From the NCBI GenBank assembly GCA_032622095.1, contig CP136066.1:146473559-146537558 (forward strand): 64,000 nt of DNA, in the 5' to 3' direction. Below the pieces are notes generated by a model. The model searched no databases, was not told the DNA's origin, and worked only from the letters and a program-made list of their open reading frames with translations. Positions 26,601 to 36,087 of the stretch are shown here, piece after piece. The DNA is from Siphonodentalium dalli (taxonomy: Eukaryota; Mollusca; Scaphopoda; Gadilida; Siphonodentaliidae). Position 1 is the stretch's first letter. Each line of letters starts with the position of its first letter. The translations under genes and the position numbers were made by a program.

Positions 26601-27985
26601 AATCTGAACAGTCACAGTTTAGCACTGCGGCTCATTGTAAACCAATTTCGTAGAAGAGCTGTGTTGGTTCGCTGGATAAAGAGCGTTATCTGTTAAGCAA
26701 CCCGAATATGGTGATATTTAAAGAGCGTATTGTATAAAGCAATTAGCACTGCAGATCCCGAGATATGAGTTTTGAAGGTCAATGTGACGCCGCACGGGTA
26801 AATTAATATGCCTATGCCACTTCCCGGCCGATAGTATCCTCACATACGAAGTTTCATCGAAATCGGGTCGGCCGTTTTCGAGTTCATCGCGAACACACAC
26901 ACACCCTCACACACACAGACAGATCTTCCAAAATATATAATAGATTACCGACGTCCACAATCTTGAAAATAAATAGACGGGAAGTATCTACAAGCTCAGT
27001 TATATCTTCAACACTTTTTCCATATAAATATTCATCCTGAGTCTCTAACACTATTCTCGGTTTTATCCGGTAACTGTTCAGTTAGTTGTTGGGCGGTGTC
27101 TATTGATTGACAAATGTAAAATTTAGGCAAATTTTAGATAGATTGGGTTAATCGTATCAGCGACAGTCTTTTCTAAATGGCGCCCCATTCGTAAATTTTC
27201 AAATAAAATCTCAATTTCCGACTAACAATTTTCAGAAAATTCATTATCCTTATAAGTAATGTATGCTATAGAACTATAACAACAACTCTTTACCCGTTAG
27301 ACCATTTTCAACTACGTAAACAACGTTGATAAAAACCAAGATTTGTTTAGGTAGGTCGGTAGATAGTTTAACATGATATGTTTGAAAAATCCACACTGCG
27401 TTATCTATACTATGAGCACAACTATGCGCTCAGTCTGCCATCTGAAATCATAACTGTCTGGATGAAAATAAATCAAATATTGCATATTTTAGTTTTTTGG
27501 CAGCCATTTGCAGAAATATTTATGGGAGGAAAAATCACCATAAACCTACATGTCTGAAAAGATGAATCAGTACTTAATGTTTATGTCTGCCAGATTATTT
27601 AAAACGTGCATTGTTGAATAATATTTGTGCTGTTTTAAGTTTTTTTAATTATTCACATGATAAATTTGTTTGGCAAATGAAATCTGGGATCACCCTAAAA
27701 ACTGTCGAAAATTTCCACATAGATATGTAATAAAAACACTCACCCCTCTATGATCCCTGCATATTGTGTATATGTCATTCCGTGTGCGTCCGGATCCGGG
27801 TTGTAGTAGGCGTCGACATTCCACCGGTCACGTGGTATACGTATCACTCTATCCTCCCCGTTCTTCAGCACATCCCAGAATTCATCGATGTTATTCGCAC
27901 CTGGAAATCTGCAGCCGATGCCGACAATGGCGATGGCATCATGGCCGTCCATGTTTTCGTCTATAAATTCAGCAAATGAAATCAT
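6420..27985 (-). CDS. Type I iterative-type polyketide synthase, KS-AT-DH-(pseudoKR/degenerate ER)-KR-ACP, six exons
   Basis: Joining 27985-27744, 18805-18645, 17897-17682, 15760-15579, 13947-13773 and 11608-6420 gives 6165 nt, i.e. 2054 residues plus TGA; every junction has GT/AG ends and the phases agree (2,1,1,0,1). KS: DTACSSS with Cys190, EAHGTGT with His325, KTNIGH with His363. AT about 537-850 with GLSVGE (Ser627) and a distal His734. DH about 890-1167 with His929 and Asp1086. Residues 1180-1610 resemble a structural KR half followed by an ER remnant without a glycine-rich NADPH loop. KR about 1712-1905: TGGLSGLG, Lys1827, Ser1851, Tyr1864, but Cys1868 where Asn is usual. ACP: LGLDSL with Ser2014 for phosphopantetheine. 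There is no thioesterase or methyltransferase. By family knowledge it would build a carbon chain from acyl-CoA extenders, with an unreduced-enoyl product if the ER is dead. Substrate and product cannot be read. Start is the ATG before ISFAEF; a candidate acceptor (TATGCAG) lies just upstream and might end a 5'UTR intron. Confidence 0.93.
11609..13772 (-). other. PKS intron 5
   Basis: GT-AG intron of 2164 bp. No coding signal was seen. Its middle part (about 12570-13120) is a degenerate tandem repeat, listed separately. Confidence 0.8.
12570..13120. repeat. Degenerate tandem repeat, unit roughly 150-160 bp
   Basis: Recurring blocks such as TTTTCAAATATCACCTACAC and close variants, GTTATCATCCAGACAACA and GGTCGAAAAAGGGGGCATA return in the same order about every 150-160 bp, in diverged form. 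Probably an old satellite-like or transposon-borne repeat in PKS intron 5. Confidence 0.55.
13773..13947 (-). CDS. PKS exon 5 (KS catalytic histidine)
   Basis: Acceptor TTTATTTTATAG/GCA. Encodes NQDG, TAPS and the IEAHG motif with the first catalytic His (residue 325). Donor GCACG/GTAAGC splits the following Gly codon. Confidence 0.92.
13948..15578 (-). other. PKS intron 4
   Basis: 1631-bp intron holding a foldback element at 14089-14277 and no coding signal. Confidence 0.8.
14089..14277. repeat. Foldback element (about 80-bp inverted arms, short loop)
   Basis: The left arm (14089-14168, starting TATACAGCAATGCCCAAAGT) is nearly the exact reverse complement of 14200-14277, around a loop of about 30 bp. 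The arms contain GACCACTTAA, TAATTATGGGTAATTTTTCA and TTAGTCGGAAATATGGC. No ORF: a MITE or foldback insertion. Confidence 0.8.
15579..15760 (-). CDS. PKS exon 4 (KS)
   Basis: Acceptor TTTTTACCTGCAG/GT. Encodes GDCDMAVCGGVNYI, TFSADADGYTRGEGCG and VILKR, typical of the KS C-terminal lobe. Ends AGAGAT/GTGAGT in phase 0. Confidence 0.92.
15845..15957 (+). mobile_element. 3' fragment of a SINE
   Basis: TTTCCGGGGGTGGTGGTTTC, the GCGCAGTGG segment and CCCGGTGAAA match the body of the SINE at 60954-61247, followed by a (CAA)n tail. The tRNA-like head is missing. Confidence 0.6.
17009..17200. mobile_element. Left end of a CCCTT-type MITE
   Basis: TTAACCCTTCGATGACTGGA and the next 35 bases match the MITE left end at 54351 almost exactly. 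The region then has ATGCATTTTCTTATATATGC in inverted copies, as in the elements at 2419 and 54351. I did not find the matching right end. Confidence 0.5.
17682..17897 (-). CDS. PKS exon 3 (KS active-site cysteine)
   Basis: The acceptor is GTCCTTTCAG/GT. Encodes NSVISARVSYLYNLLGPS and then DTACSSSLVA; the nucleophile Cys190 codon is at 17731-17733. Donor TCAG/GTCCGT, phase 1. Confidence 0.93.
17898..18644 (-). other. PKS intron 2
   Basis: 747-bp GT-AG intron. I see no repeat or coding signal in it. Confidence 0.8.
18645..18805 (-). CDS. PKS exon 2 (KS)
   Basis: The acceptor is a pyrimidine-rich tract ending CACTTAG. Encodes FESWDNNFFGIS, MDPQQ and ENAGI, all diagnostic KS segments. It ends TTTATAG/GTAGGT in phase 1 and continues the frame of exon 1 across an 8.9-kb intron that carries a whole Helitron. 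Confidence 0.9.
19294..23852 (-). pseudogene. Helitron Rep-helicase (RepHel), frameshifted
   Basis: Four blocks on the minus strand in family order. 23852-23059: basic N-terminus, 23-residue repeats, then MCPRCKALKW and NCAFQMTSFGGN, the Helitron N-terminal region. 23052-22760: PTFKVQGHVYHTIGSLLPP. 22830-21470: Rep nuclease with TFTCNPAWDEL, the HUH motif in GLPHAHILIW and the two-tyrosine motif KYVCKYINKG (about 21558-21600). 21468-19294: Pif1-type SF1 helicase with Walker A GGTGKT, Walker B VWDECTM, GDFRQTLPVIP and SVNKSQGQT, ending SHGQLYVALSRVGSP. Breaks: a frameshift near 23050 in a G run, one near 22770, one near 21470, and an in-frame TAA at 19396-19398 before the last motif. It would nick DNA and drive rolling-circle transposition if intact; this copy is probably dead. 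Confidence 0.9.
23400..23780 (-). repeat. 23-residue (69-bp) tandem repeats in RepHel N-terminus, STPR-like
   Basis: Five full units and one partial unit, period 69 bp. Each carries ETDEQRARRL and then NRLATEAARV. Length, charge pattern and sequence resemble the score-and-three-amino-acid repeat (STPR) of silkworm FMBP-1, a DNA-binding domain. That match is from memory of the family. Units differ by only a few bases, so the array is young or homogenised. Confidence 0.7.
23926..24052 (-). promoter_or_regulatory. Four tandem histone-type mRNA 3' stem-loops
   Basis: On the minus strand GGCCCTTTTCAGGGCC occurs at 23957-23972 and 23989-24004, each preceded by AAC and followed by ACC, the metazoan histone-mRNA stem-loop context (six-bp stem, UUUC-type loop). 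Variants lie at 23926-23941 (GGCCCGTTTCCGGGCC, stem kept) and 24037-24052 (GGCCCTTCTCGGCGCC, stem damaged). They sit 75-200 bp upstream of the RepHel ATG. No histone coding sequence was seen nearby. Confidence 0.75.
24453..24612 (+). pseudogene. RNF8-like RING-finger fragment captured in the Helitron
   Basis: In the plus frame, HSFCEVCILEWMKIKKECPI is followed by CQAAI and IVLVN. This corresponds to the second half of the RNF8-type RING (HSFC..CI.EWMK.K.ECPIC). The upstream GISLDRLHSFC fits the family's VTLNCAHSFC, but with Arg where a zinc-binding Cys is expected (TGC/TGT to CGT is one step). The first half of the RING is absent and the frame then runs into Helitron repeats. Most likely a captured exon of a host gene, non-functional. 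Confidence 0.65.
24620..25845. repeat. Scrambled short-repeat block inside the Helitron
   Basis: Short modules recur in changing order: CAGTCACAGTTTAGC, TTTAGCACTGCGGCTCATTG, GAATGGCGTCAAACAATGA, AATGTACAAAGAGGCAGTAT, GTCTGAATTCACAAACTATA and TAAAGAGCGTTATCTGTTAA. No ORF is conserved between modules. It looks like repeated slippage or template switching of a few captured segments. Confidence 0.7.
25846..26757. repeat. 456-bp tandem duplication inside the Helitron
   Basis: Two virtually identical 456-bp copies (about 25846-26301 and 26302-26757); even a meaningless 80-codon frame is duplicated without change. A third, partial start follows at 26740 before the family A segment takes over at 26775. 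The two copies being almost unchanged implies a recent event. Confidence 0.85.
27744..27985 (-). CDS. PKS exon 1 (start codon, KS N-terminus)
   Basis: Encodes residues 1-80 plus two bases, including the KS opening motif AIVGIGCRFPGA and PRDRW. It ends at GAGG/GTGAGT, a near-perfect donor, in phase 2. The in-frame reading continues upstream to another Met at 28045, but the KS-family start position and an acceptor-like TATGCAG favour the Met at 27985. Confidence 0.85.
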
Positions 27986-30869
27986 ATTTAGCCGCAATTC
28001 CAATCTGCATATATTGAGGAAATAAAGTTGTAATAACAATAACATTCCATAATTATTTCTCTAATTTTGGTCTAAAAACAGCATAAAACCCTACATATAT
28101 CACTCACATAACTGGAATTTATCTCCTTTAGTTCAAATGCCTGTTTATCCTGTTTCAAAGGCGGTTTTAATTGAAAAAATGTCAATACAAGCAACTATGA
28201 ATATTGGATAATAACACATTTTGTCTACCCCCTAAATGCATTGGAGTTTCCAGGCCAGTCTCTGACGCGGGTATGGTAGATCTAACTGGTTTGCCAAAAT
28301 ACATACTGCTAAGTGGAAAATATAATGCATCGATGCAGTGGGCAAATGCAGTAACCCATCAGAAGCTGATATGCTCTCATACAATACTAGTATAAGGTAT
28401 ATGCATCCGATTTTGCACAAAGTATACATATCCCAGCATAACCCCTGCATATCCAGCGAGATATACCACCCACAAGCTATTATATGAACTGAGCATGTAA
28501 TTTGGCTAGAGCTATAGCAAATTTTAAGCTGATAACATCTCAGGACGTTGAACTCACTCTTGACGTTCAAGTCACTGTTGACATTTTGTGGAAATAGCCG
28601 TGAGATATCAGTTGTTAGGCTCCAAGTCAAATAATGCTGACACATTTTGAAAATAACTACATATAGAGGCTGCAATTGAAAAAATTGTTCTATAAAAGGC
28701 TTATATATGCAAGCCTGTGCCATTGTGCAGGATACACATAATTCAATAATTAAATTCAACTATTTCCTTATTAGACTCAACCAGGCCATTACCTAGATTA
28801 TTCCATAACACTTTTGTTAGTCTACTGGGGCAACTTCTAGTATACTAAATGACAACCAGTCACTATACAGACTTGGATACTAGTGCTCTGAGCGTAACAT
28901 ATCATCTGAGTTAATAGACATGCAAATAATTCACCGATTGGCTTGATACCCTGATGACAGTTATTTTATAGCCATTGATAGTCACACAAATGTTTTAGAC
29001 AGTTGCTCGCTGTTTTTCATTGTACACAAAAATGGTCAAGGCTTAAAGGTCTTATTTACATTATGTTTTAGACTGTTGACGTTTCTAGTCTCTCTGATTT
29101 AGTTGCGGCTGTTTTATAGTACCATGATAAGTTTTCGTCAGAAAGATCTATGTTTATTTTATAAAGTTTTACATTTTCAAAGCTCTTTATTATTACAATA
29201 TTGTCGACGTTTCTAGTCTCAATTTTGTTTCATACGTTCATCAAGAAAAAATCCTAATTGATTTTGTTTATACATATTCTGAAATATTTTATTTACACGA
29301 TTGTTGACTGTTTCCATCCAATTTTACTACGATTCCAGATATCACTGTCTTTTTTCAAATAAAATGTCCATGATGTGTTCTTTCCAAAGGTTGGCAGAGA
29401 GGAAGTATTTCACCTCACCGTCCCATATGCAACATGCCATAGCTTAATATCATCTCCACTAAGGAGATCTATGAGGTAACATATATGGCGTTTTTTCGGT
29501 TATAATATGTATACAACACTGTTACAAATGTCAAATATAGGCAAACTAGGTTTTCACTAAAAAGTTACACGAGGCTGTAAAAATTGCACTGCTTGCTTCT
29601 TGTACCACCCACCCACTCCCACTTTGTTCTGATTATGATGGGGTTGTGGTAACTAATCCCATATAAGTGACGTCATTGTGATTGGATTTTAATAGGTTAT
29701 GTGTCATTTTGTAGCTATTTGAATACCCTATCCACTGATATTAAAAATATGATGTTTTCATTGATGACGTCACCAGAGTCAAAAGGTCACGCAACGGTAA
29801 TGAAAACAGACGTAATAGTATATAATAGTAATAGCTGATATGGTACCCCTCCACACCCGACCACGGGACTTAACTTCACCTCATTTTCTTCATAAGTATG
29901 TCCGTCCACTTTTAACAAATGTTATCACAGAGAAAAGTGGCCGTGCTCACACGAGACAAGATGGAGTCCAACATGCCCGCCATTTTAAAGATGAGGCACT
30001 ATAAGTTTATAAGGCACTACAAATATAAATTCTTGACAAATGAAAACAAATGTATTTATTGTTGTGAAGCTGACATGATGCTATCTTTTTAGGGTACAAT
30101 GGGACTCCCCGCCCAAGAGGCCACCAAAATGGCCACCGGAGTGAAACAACTATTTTTTCACAAATATCTTGTAGATTAGTTTCCACTCTTTATAACTGGT
30201 TGCGAATTGCGACCTTATATAATTTTCATGATAACTGCTCATTGGAGCAATGAAATAAGCCATTGTGGTTACCAGTCCTTCCGATCCCTCAAAAATGTAA
30301 TTTTACAGAATGCGGTATAAATTTCATTAAAAATAACCATTGGGATTCTAGTCATACTTCAACAAGAAATGGGCAAAAGTTAGGCACACCTTTACATATG
30401 AATATTCCAAAACTCAATGGAACCACAATTGTCACTTTAGATCAAATTGACCGCCATGGTTGATGAATACGATTGACTAATATGCCTTCTATACATTGAA
30501 TACTAAAATTAACTATACACCTTGGTTAATTCTTACTCTTGTTATCACTCACATTACCAGAACTATTGGATTTTTCTCGCAAAATCTTGACACCAAAATC
30601 AGCAAAAAATAACTTTTCAGTTTGGCACGAAATTCGAACAGCGTACGATCTCACAATTGCACGCTGATCAATTCGGTTTCCTTTGATAAACATGGCCAGA
30701 ATCACAAAAAAGAAGTTTTCGGCATAATTCCATACTTCAACCTTTAACACAAATTTGTCATTCTTAATAAAGTACTGGGATATCCAAAGTAGAACATTTA
30801 GTTGTCCGTTGATTAAGTAGCATTTTTAATAACCAGATTTTGTCCCAAAAAAGTAGCATTATGACTTAA
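27986..30869. other. Unassigned DNA upstream of the PKS start
   Basis: Should contain the PKS promoter and any 5'UTR exon. I see only a candidate intron end (CCTCAATATATGCAG) about 20 bp before the start codon, and no TATA box I would defend. A 175-codon minus frame at 28232-28759 has no domain. 29600-30200 has CAAGATGG- and GGCCACC-rich text that may be old repeat. Confidence 0.4.
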
Positions 30870-31435
30870 AGGTACGGTTGGCCTTGGCGGTGGGTATCCT
30901 GTGAAAATATTTCCACCCGTCAAAAACCGCCACAAACAGAAAGAACAACAAAATGTAGGCAGACAGTATGTTATTGTCATATTTTTTACCATTGTTATGT
31001 AAACAAAGCATAAAAAGTTACTTTTCTGGTGTTTGTTTATATTATGATGGTAAACATAAACGTATGCAGACAGTATGTTATTGTCATATTTTTTACCATT
31101 GTTATGTAAACAAAAGCATAAAAAGTTACTTTTCTGGTGTTTGTTTATATTATGATGGTAAACATAAAGAGCGTTCTTTGTGGGTGAATTCCTGATATGG
31201 AACGAATAAAGAGCGTTTATGCCATTTGTGTGTGATTAGCCAGCAGCATTGTGTTGTCTTCTGTAACACAATCAGGCTCTTGCTTACGTAAAATATAGTA
31301 AATCTTTATGATAACATGCTGTTTACGCGATGGTCATGGTATATATGAACGAAACTGTATGCGTTTTAATGTTTTTCTGTTTACGGTGATTGGAACAAAT
31401 ATGAATATTTTCGACAACTAAGGCCTCACGTGCCT
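30870..31435 (+). mobile_element. TTAA-flanked MITE, family T, copy 2
   Basis: TTAA at 30866-30869 and 31436-31439; ends AGGTACGG and, inverted, AGGCACGTGAGG. It carries an internal 107-bp tandem duplication (about 30967-31073 repeated at 31074-31180) that includes TTATGTAAACAAA. Confidence 0.8.
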
Positions 31436-31439
31436 TTAA

Positions 31440-32179
31440 GTTCCAAATACTATATACGTGTGTATACATTTGACAAGATTTTCTCTCTATAATGTGCATC
31501 AAACTTACTTATAGCACCTCGTCTAAAAAACGGCGGCCATTTTGGACGCCACAATGTCTCGTGGGTAAGTGGCCATTTTGTTCGTGTTAACATTACTTAA
31601 AAGTTGAGGGACATAATAAGGAAGAAAATGAGTGGTGTGAAATTATGTTCTGTGTTCACGTGGGGCTGCAGTGGTACCCACAGGCCCCTGGGGGAAATCA
31701 CTAGAATACCAATATAGACTATACCAGTGTAAAGATTCCAATGATAGATTGTGGCTAAAACCACACCAACTATTAAAACCCTAATAAATTATAGAAATCG
31801 ATAATAGCAGCCAAAATATCCCCTGGTGGTTCTTACTGGCAATAAAATTCCCTTTCAGTTGACATATCATTCGGCGAAATTGAACGAATCGAAGTCGAGA
31901 TATCATATTGGAAACTAGCCAAATCTAACGCAGAAATCGAGACGTTAATCTCCCTGTCCGCTCAGTGGCATTTTACCTAGTAATCAAATCAATAGTTTCG
32001 AACACAAATTTGTCGAGAACGTGTTCTTAAACGCGATGACATAACCTATAAATGCTCATATATGTTCGCAAGTCATCCCGAAGCAATCCATACCTTTTTT
32101 ATTTCATCCGATGTGTTTTTGCCCATTTTCCTACTTTATTCATCAAACAAATTTCAGAAACAAGACGTACACTAGTATG

Positions 32180-32181
<2 letters not shown>
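31440..32181. other. Unassigned intergenic DNA
   Basis: No gene or repeat recognised. Confidence 0.4.

Positions 32182-32247
<66 letters not shown>
32182..32247. repeat. (AT)n microsatellite
   Basis: Over 60 bp of AT dinucleotides directly before the plus-strand Helitron array. Confidence 0.95.
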
Positions 32248-32248
<1 letters not shown>

Positions 32249-32251
32249 ACA

Positions 32252-33503
32252 TCTATTATATATTTTGGAAATTCTGTGTGTCTGTGTGTGTGTGTGTGTG
32301 ATCGCGATGGACTCGAAAACGACCGAGCCGATTTCGATGAAACTTGGTATGTGGGGGTATTTTCGGCCGGGGGGGGGGGGGGGGGGGGGTGGCATGGGCC
32401 TATCAATGTTCAGATCCGATGTGAACTTTTCCCGTGCCGCGGTCAAATCTGTTTTTACGCTTTTGAGTTCGGTGCTTACAAATCGATTCGAAACAGCGCA
32501 AATAATAAAATGCCAGTCATAATAATGACACTGTGAGAATCTTTCGTGTTTCCTCTTTCCAACGATATATAATGCGTATGTATCCGATTTAGTTATCTGC
32601 CTCGATTATCAAGAAGAAGTGGTACTATCTTCCATCAGGATAAAAACAATGCGTAACTTCTATGACGTCGTTAGAGTTCATAACGTTAGATCACGTTAAC
32701 GCATAACCGGCCGATGCATTTGACTGTTTCAGACGTCTTGGCGATATCTCGGGCACCAATGGTAATTTATCTTTACGTTGAAACTTGATAATTAATGAGC
32801 GTGTGTATATGAGGCGCGTTTATATACTTGAGTGGAAATCAAATCGGGTTAAAAGGTCAAATCGGGTAAAACCAATGGATTTCGACGGGTACTTTTGTCG
32901 GGTACTTTTGTTCGGGCAGTGTTTTGGACGGGTCAAATCGTGACGTCGATGCATTTGACTATTTCAGACGTCTTGGCGACATCTCGGGCACCGATGGTAA
33001 TTTATCTTGAAACTTAATAATTAATGAGTGTGTGTATATGAGGCGCGTTTATATACTTGAGTGGAAATCAAATCGGGTTAAACTGGCGGATTTTTACGGA
33101 CGAAATTTGATGCATAGGGTATCTCGGTATCCGCTGGGCCGATTTCCCGGTATCCGCTGGGCCGATTTCCACCATTTTTGGGGTGTTGGTGTTTGACCCC
33201 ACCTGACCTTGACCTTCAAAATGGTCAATTCAAGGTCAAAGCCCGGTCTTGATAATTAATGAGCGTGTGTATATGAGGCGCGTTTATATACTCGAGTGGA
33301 AATCAAATCGGGTTAAACTGGCGGATTTTTACGGACGAAATTTGATGCATAGGGTATCTCGGTATCCGCTGGGCCGATTTCCCGGTATCCGCTGGGCCGA
33401 TTTCCACCATTTTTGGGGTGTTGGTGTTTGACCCCACCTGACAATGACCTTCAAAATGGTCAATTCAAGGTCAAAGCCCGGACGAAGTCGGGTCACCTTC
33501 TAG
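32252..33503 (+). mobile_element. Non-autonomous Helitron, family A variant, array copy 1
   Basis: A/TC at 32251-32253 and CTAG at 33500-33503 after the A-type hairpin. The 5' part holds a (GT)n tract, a G run and a CAGATCCGATGTG segment shared with the partial copy at 37604. The 3' half carries three tandem copies, about 229-235 bp apart, of ATTAATGAGCGTGTGTATAT. Confidence 0.8.
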
Positions 33504-34363
33504 TGTATTATATATTTTGGAAGATCTGTCTGTCTGTGTGTGTGTGTGTTCGCGATGAACTCGAAAACGGCCGACCCGATTTCGACGAAACTTCGTATGT
33601 GGGGGTATTTTCGGCCGGGAACGGGCATAGGCCTATTAATTTGTCCGTGCGACGTGACCTTGACATTGAAATTGGGTAATTTCAAGGTCAAACGCCCGAA
33701 TATCACGGGATTTCGATGAAACTTGGCATGTGGAGGTACGTTCGATCGGGGGTTGGCATAGGCCTATTACTTTGCCCGTGCGACGTGACCTTGACCTTGA
33801 AATCGGGTCATTTCAAGGTTAAACGCCCGAATATCACGGGATTTCGATGAAACTTGGTATGTGGGGGTACCTTCGGCCGGGAGTGGCATAAACCCATTAA
33901 TTTGACCGTGCGACGTGACCTTGACCTTGAAATTGGGTCATTTCAAGGTCAAACGCCCGAATATCACAATATTTTGATGAAACTTGGTATGTGGGGGTAC
34001 TTTCGTATGAGGAGTCTCATAAGCATATTCATTTGCCCGTGCGACGTGACCTTGAAATCGGGTCAATTCAAGGTCAAATCGCGAATTCTTATGGGATTTC
34101 GACGAAATTTGTTACGTGGGGTTACTTTTGTCCACTGAGTGTTTTGGGCGGATCGAGACGTGACCCCGACCTGACCTTGACCTTCAAAATGATCAATTCG
34201 AGGTCAAATCGGGTAAAACCGGATGGATTTCGACGGGTACTTTTGTCGGGTACTTTTGTCCGGGCAGTGTTTTGGACGGGTCAAATCGTGGCCCCATCCG
34301 ACCTTGGCCTTCAAAATGGACAATTCAAGGTCAAAGCCCGGACGAAGTCGGGTCACCTTCTAG
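33504..34363 (+). mobile_element. Non-autonomous Helitron, family A, array copy 2
   Basis: Starts TGTATTATATATTTTGGAAG (TC changed to TG), ends CTAG at 34360. Four to five 129-132-bp units, each with TGACCTTGACCTTGA or a close variant. Confidence 0.85.
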
Positions 34364-34976
34364 TCTATTATATATTTTGGAAGATCTGTTTGTGTGCGTG
34401 TGTCTGTGTGTCTGTGTGTTCGCGATGAACTCGAAAACGGCCGAGCCGATTTCGATGAAACTTGGTATGTGGGGGTATTTTCGGCCGGGGGTGGCATGGA
34501 CCTATTAATTTGTCCGCGCAGCGTGACCTTGACCTTTAAATCGGGTCATTTCAAGGTCAAACGCCCGAATATCACGGGATTTCGATGAAACTTGGTATGT
34601 GGTGGTACCTTCGTATGGGGAGTCTCATAAGCATATTCATTTGCCCGTGCGACGTGAACTTGACCTTGAAATCGGTCAATTCAAGGTCAAATCGCCGATT
34701 TTGATGGGATTTCGACGAAATATTATACATATGGTTACTTTTGTCCACTGAGTGTTTTGGACGGGTCAAATCGTGACCGCGACCTGACCTTGACCTTCAA
34801 AATGATCAATTCAAGGTCAAATCGGGTAAAACCGGATGGATTTCGACGGGCCCGTTTGTCGGGTACTTTTGTCCGGGAAGTGTTTTGGACTGGTCAAATC
34901 GTGACCCCACTTGACCTTGACCTTCAAAATGCACAATTCAAGGTCAAAGCCCGGACGAAGTCGGGTCACCTTCTAG
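34364..34976 (+). mobile_element. Non-autonomous Helitron, family A, array copy 3
   Basis: TCTATTATATATTTTGGAAG at 34364; hairpin CCCGGACGAAGTCGGG and CTAG at 34973-34976. Confidence 0.85.
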
Positions 34977-35556
34977 TATTATATATTTTGGAAGATATGT
35001 CTGTGTGTGTGTGTGTGGGTGTGTGTTCGCGATGGACTCGAAAACAGCCCGACGGATTGAGCCCAAACTTCCTATCTAAGGGTAAAATCGTCTGAGAACG
35101 TCAGAGCACCCATTATCCACACCCAGTTACAAAAATTACCGCCATTGGCACGGTGGGGTTAATCGCGTTGATAGTTAAAGAGCGTTCGTATCCGCAGTGT
35201 CGTCGATAAAGAGCGTACGTGTGTAATGTGATTCTTTCGTCTGGGTCTGGGCGTGTGCGTGTAAGACTGTATCCAGACATGAACGTGTTGTTTGACGTAC
35301 AACGGGTACAAACGTACCTCTTTTAGGGACAGGTACGATCACGGGACGGGTACCATCATATAAAGGCAGAATTAAAAAGGCAGAATTAACTCAAATTAAA
35401 TTAAAAAATTAACGGATTTCGACGAAATTTTATACCTAGGGATATTTTTATCGGGGGAGTGATTTCGACGGGTCAAATCGTGACCCCGACCTTGACTTGA
35501 CCTTCAAAATGGTCAATTCAAGGTCAAAGCCCTGACGAAGTCGGGTCACCTGCTAG
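34977..35556 (+). mobile_element. Non-autonomous Helitron, family A-like, array copy 4
   Basis: Begins TATTATATATTTTGGAAG without the initial TC. The interior is partly unrelated (35080-35400, with AAAGAGCGTTCG and AAAGAGCGTACG). Ends CTAG at 35553-35556 after CCCTGACGAAGTCGGG. Confidence 0.75.
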
Positions 35557-36087
35557 TCTCATATATATTTTGAAGACCTCTGTTTGTCTGTCTGTCTGTC
35601 TGTCATTTATACAAATGTACGATTCTCGACCGATCTGGACGAAACTTGGTACGTGTGTGTAGTTTGACCAGGCGGTCGTCGTTGTCGTATTGGCGACCCC
35701 GTGCGACGCCCGTGTAGCGCATGCGCAGACGAGATCTCGGAAACGAGTGGAGCTATCGACTTGAAATTTGCTTTGTGAATGTATCTTGCCCCGGATACGA
35801 ATTTTATCGGGTCGCCGAGCCCGTGCGACGCCAGCTTCGCGCATGCGCAGACGAGATATCGGAAACGGGTGGAGCTATCGACTTGAAATTTGGTATGTGA
35901 ATGTATCTTGCCCCGGATACGAATTTTATCGGGTCGCCGAGCCCTGCGACGCCAGCTTCGCGAATGGGCAGACCATATCTCGGAAACTGGTGGAGCTATC
36001 GACTTGAAATTTGGTTTTTGAATAGCTATCGACTTGAAATTTGGTTTTAGAATAGATAGCCCAGACAACGTCGGGCTCATCGGCTAG
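35557..36087 (+). mobile_element. Non-autonomous Helitron, family B, array copy 5
   Basis: TCTCATATATATTTTGAAGA at the 5' end, 122-bp units with TGCGCATGCGC, and the hairpin AGACAACGTCGGGCT before CTAG at 36084. Confidence 0.85.

Larger units (their letters stand above)
18864..26944 (-). mobile_element. Autonomous-type Helitron, about 8.1 kb, with defective Rep-helicase
   Basis: The minus strand starts TCTATTATATATTTTGGAAG (T at 26944) and ends in hairpin CCCGGACGAAGTCGGG, seven bases, then CTAG at 18864-18867. The flanking bases are A on the 5' side and T on the 3' side, the canonical Helitron target. Between the ends lie a family A 5' segment (26775-26944), a scrambled repeat block, a RING fragment, histone-type stem-loops, and the Rep-helicase reading frames. 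Both ends equal those of the short family A elements in this window, so this is the likely master or a sibling of it. The transposase is broken by frameshifts and a stop. Confidence 0.85.
18806..27743 (-). other. PKS intron 1 (8.9 kb)
   Basis: The largest intron; nine tenths of it is the Helitron at 18864-26944. The stretch between the Helitron 5' end and exon 1 (26945-27743) holds nothing I recognise. Confidence 0.8.

Noticed and set aside
25955-26653. Two identical 80-codon ORFs
   Set aside because: Their identity follows from the 456-bp duplication; the text is repeat modules without codon bias or domain.
28232-28759. A 175-codon minus-strand ORF upstream of the PKS
   Set aside because: No domain, AT-rich, low-complexity text and no splice or start context. 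Probably chance, although a lineage-specific gene cannot be excluded.
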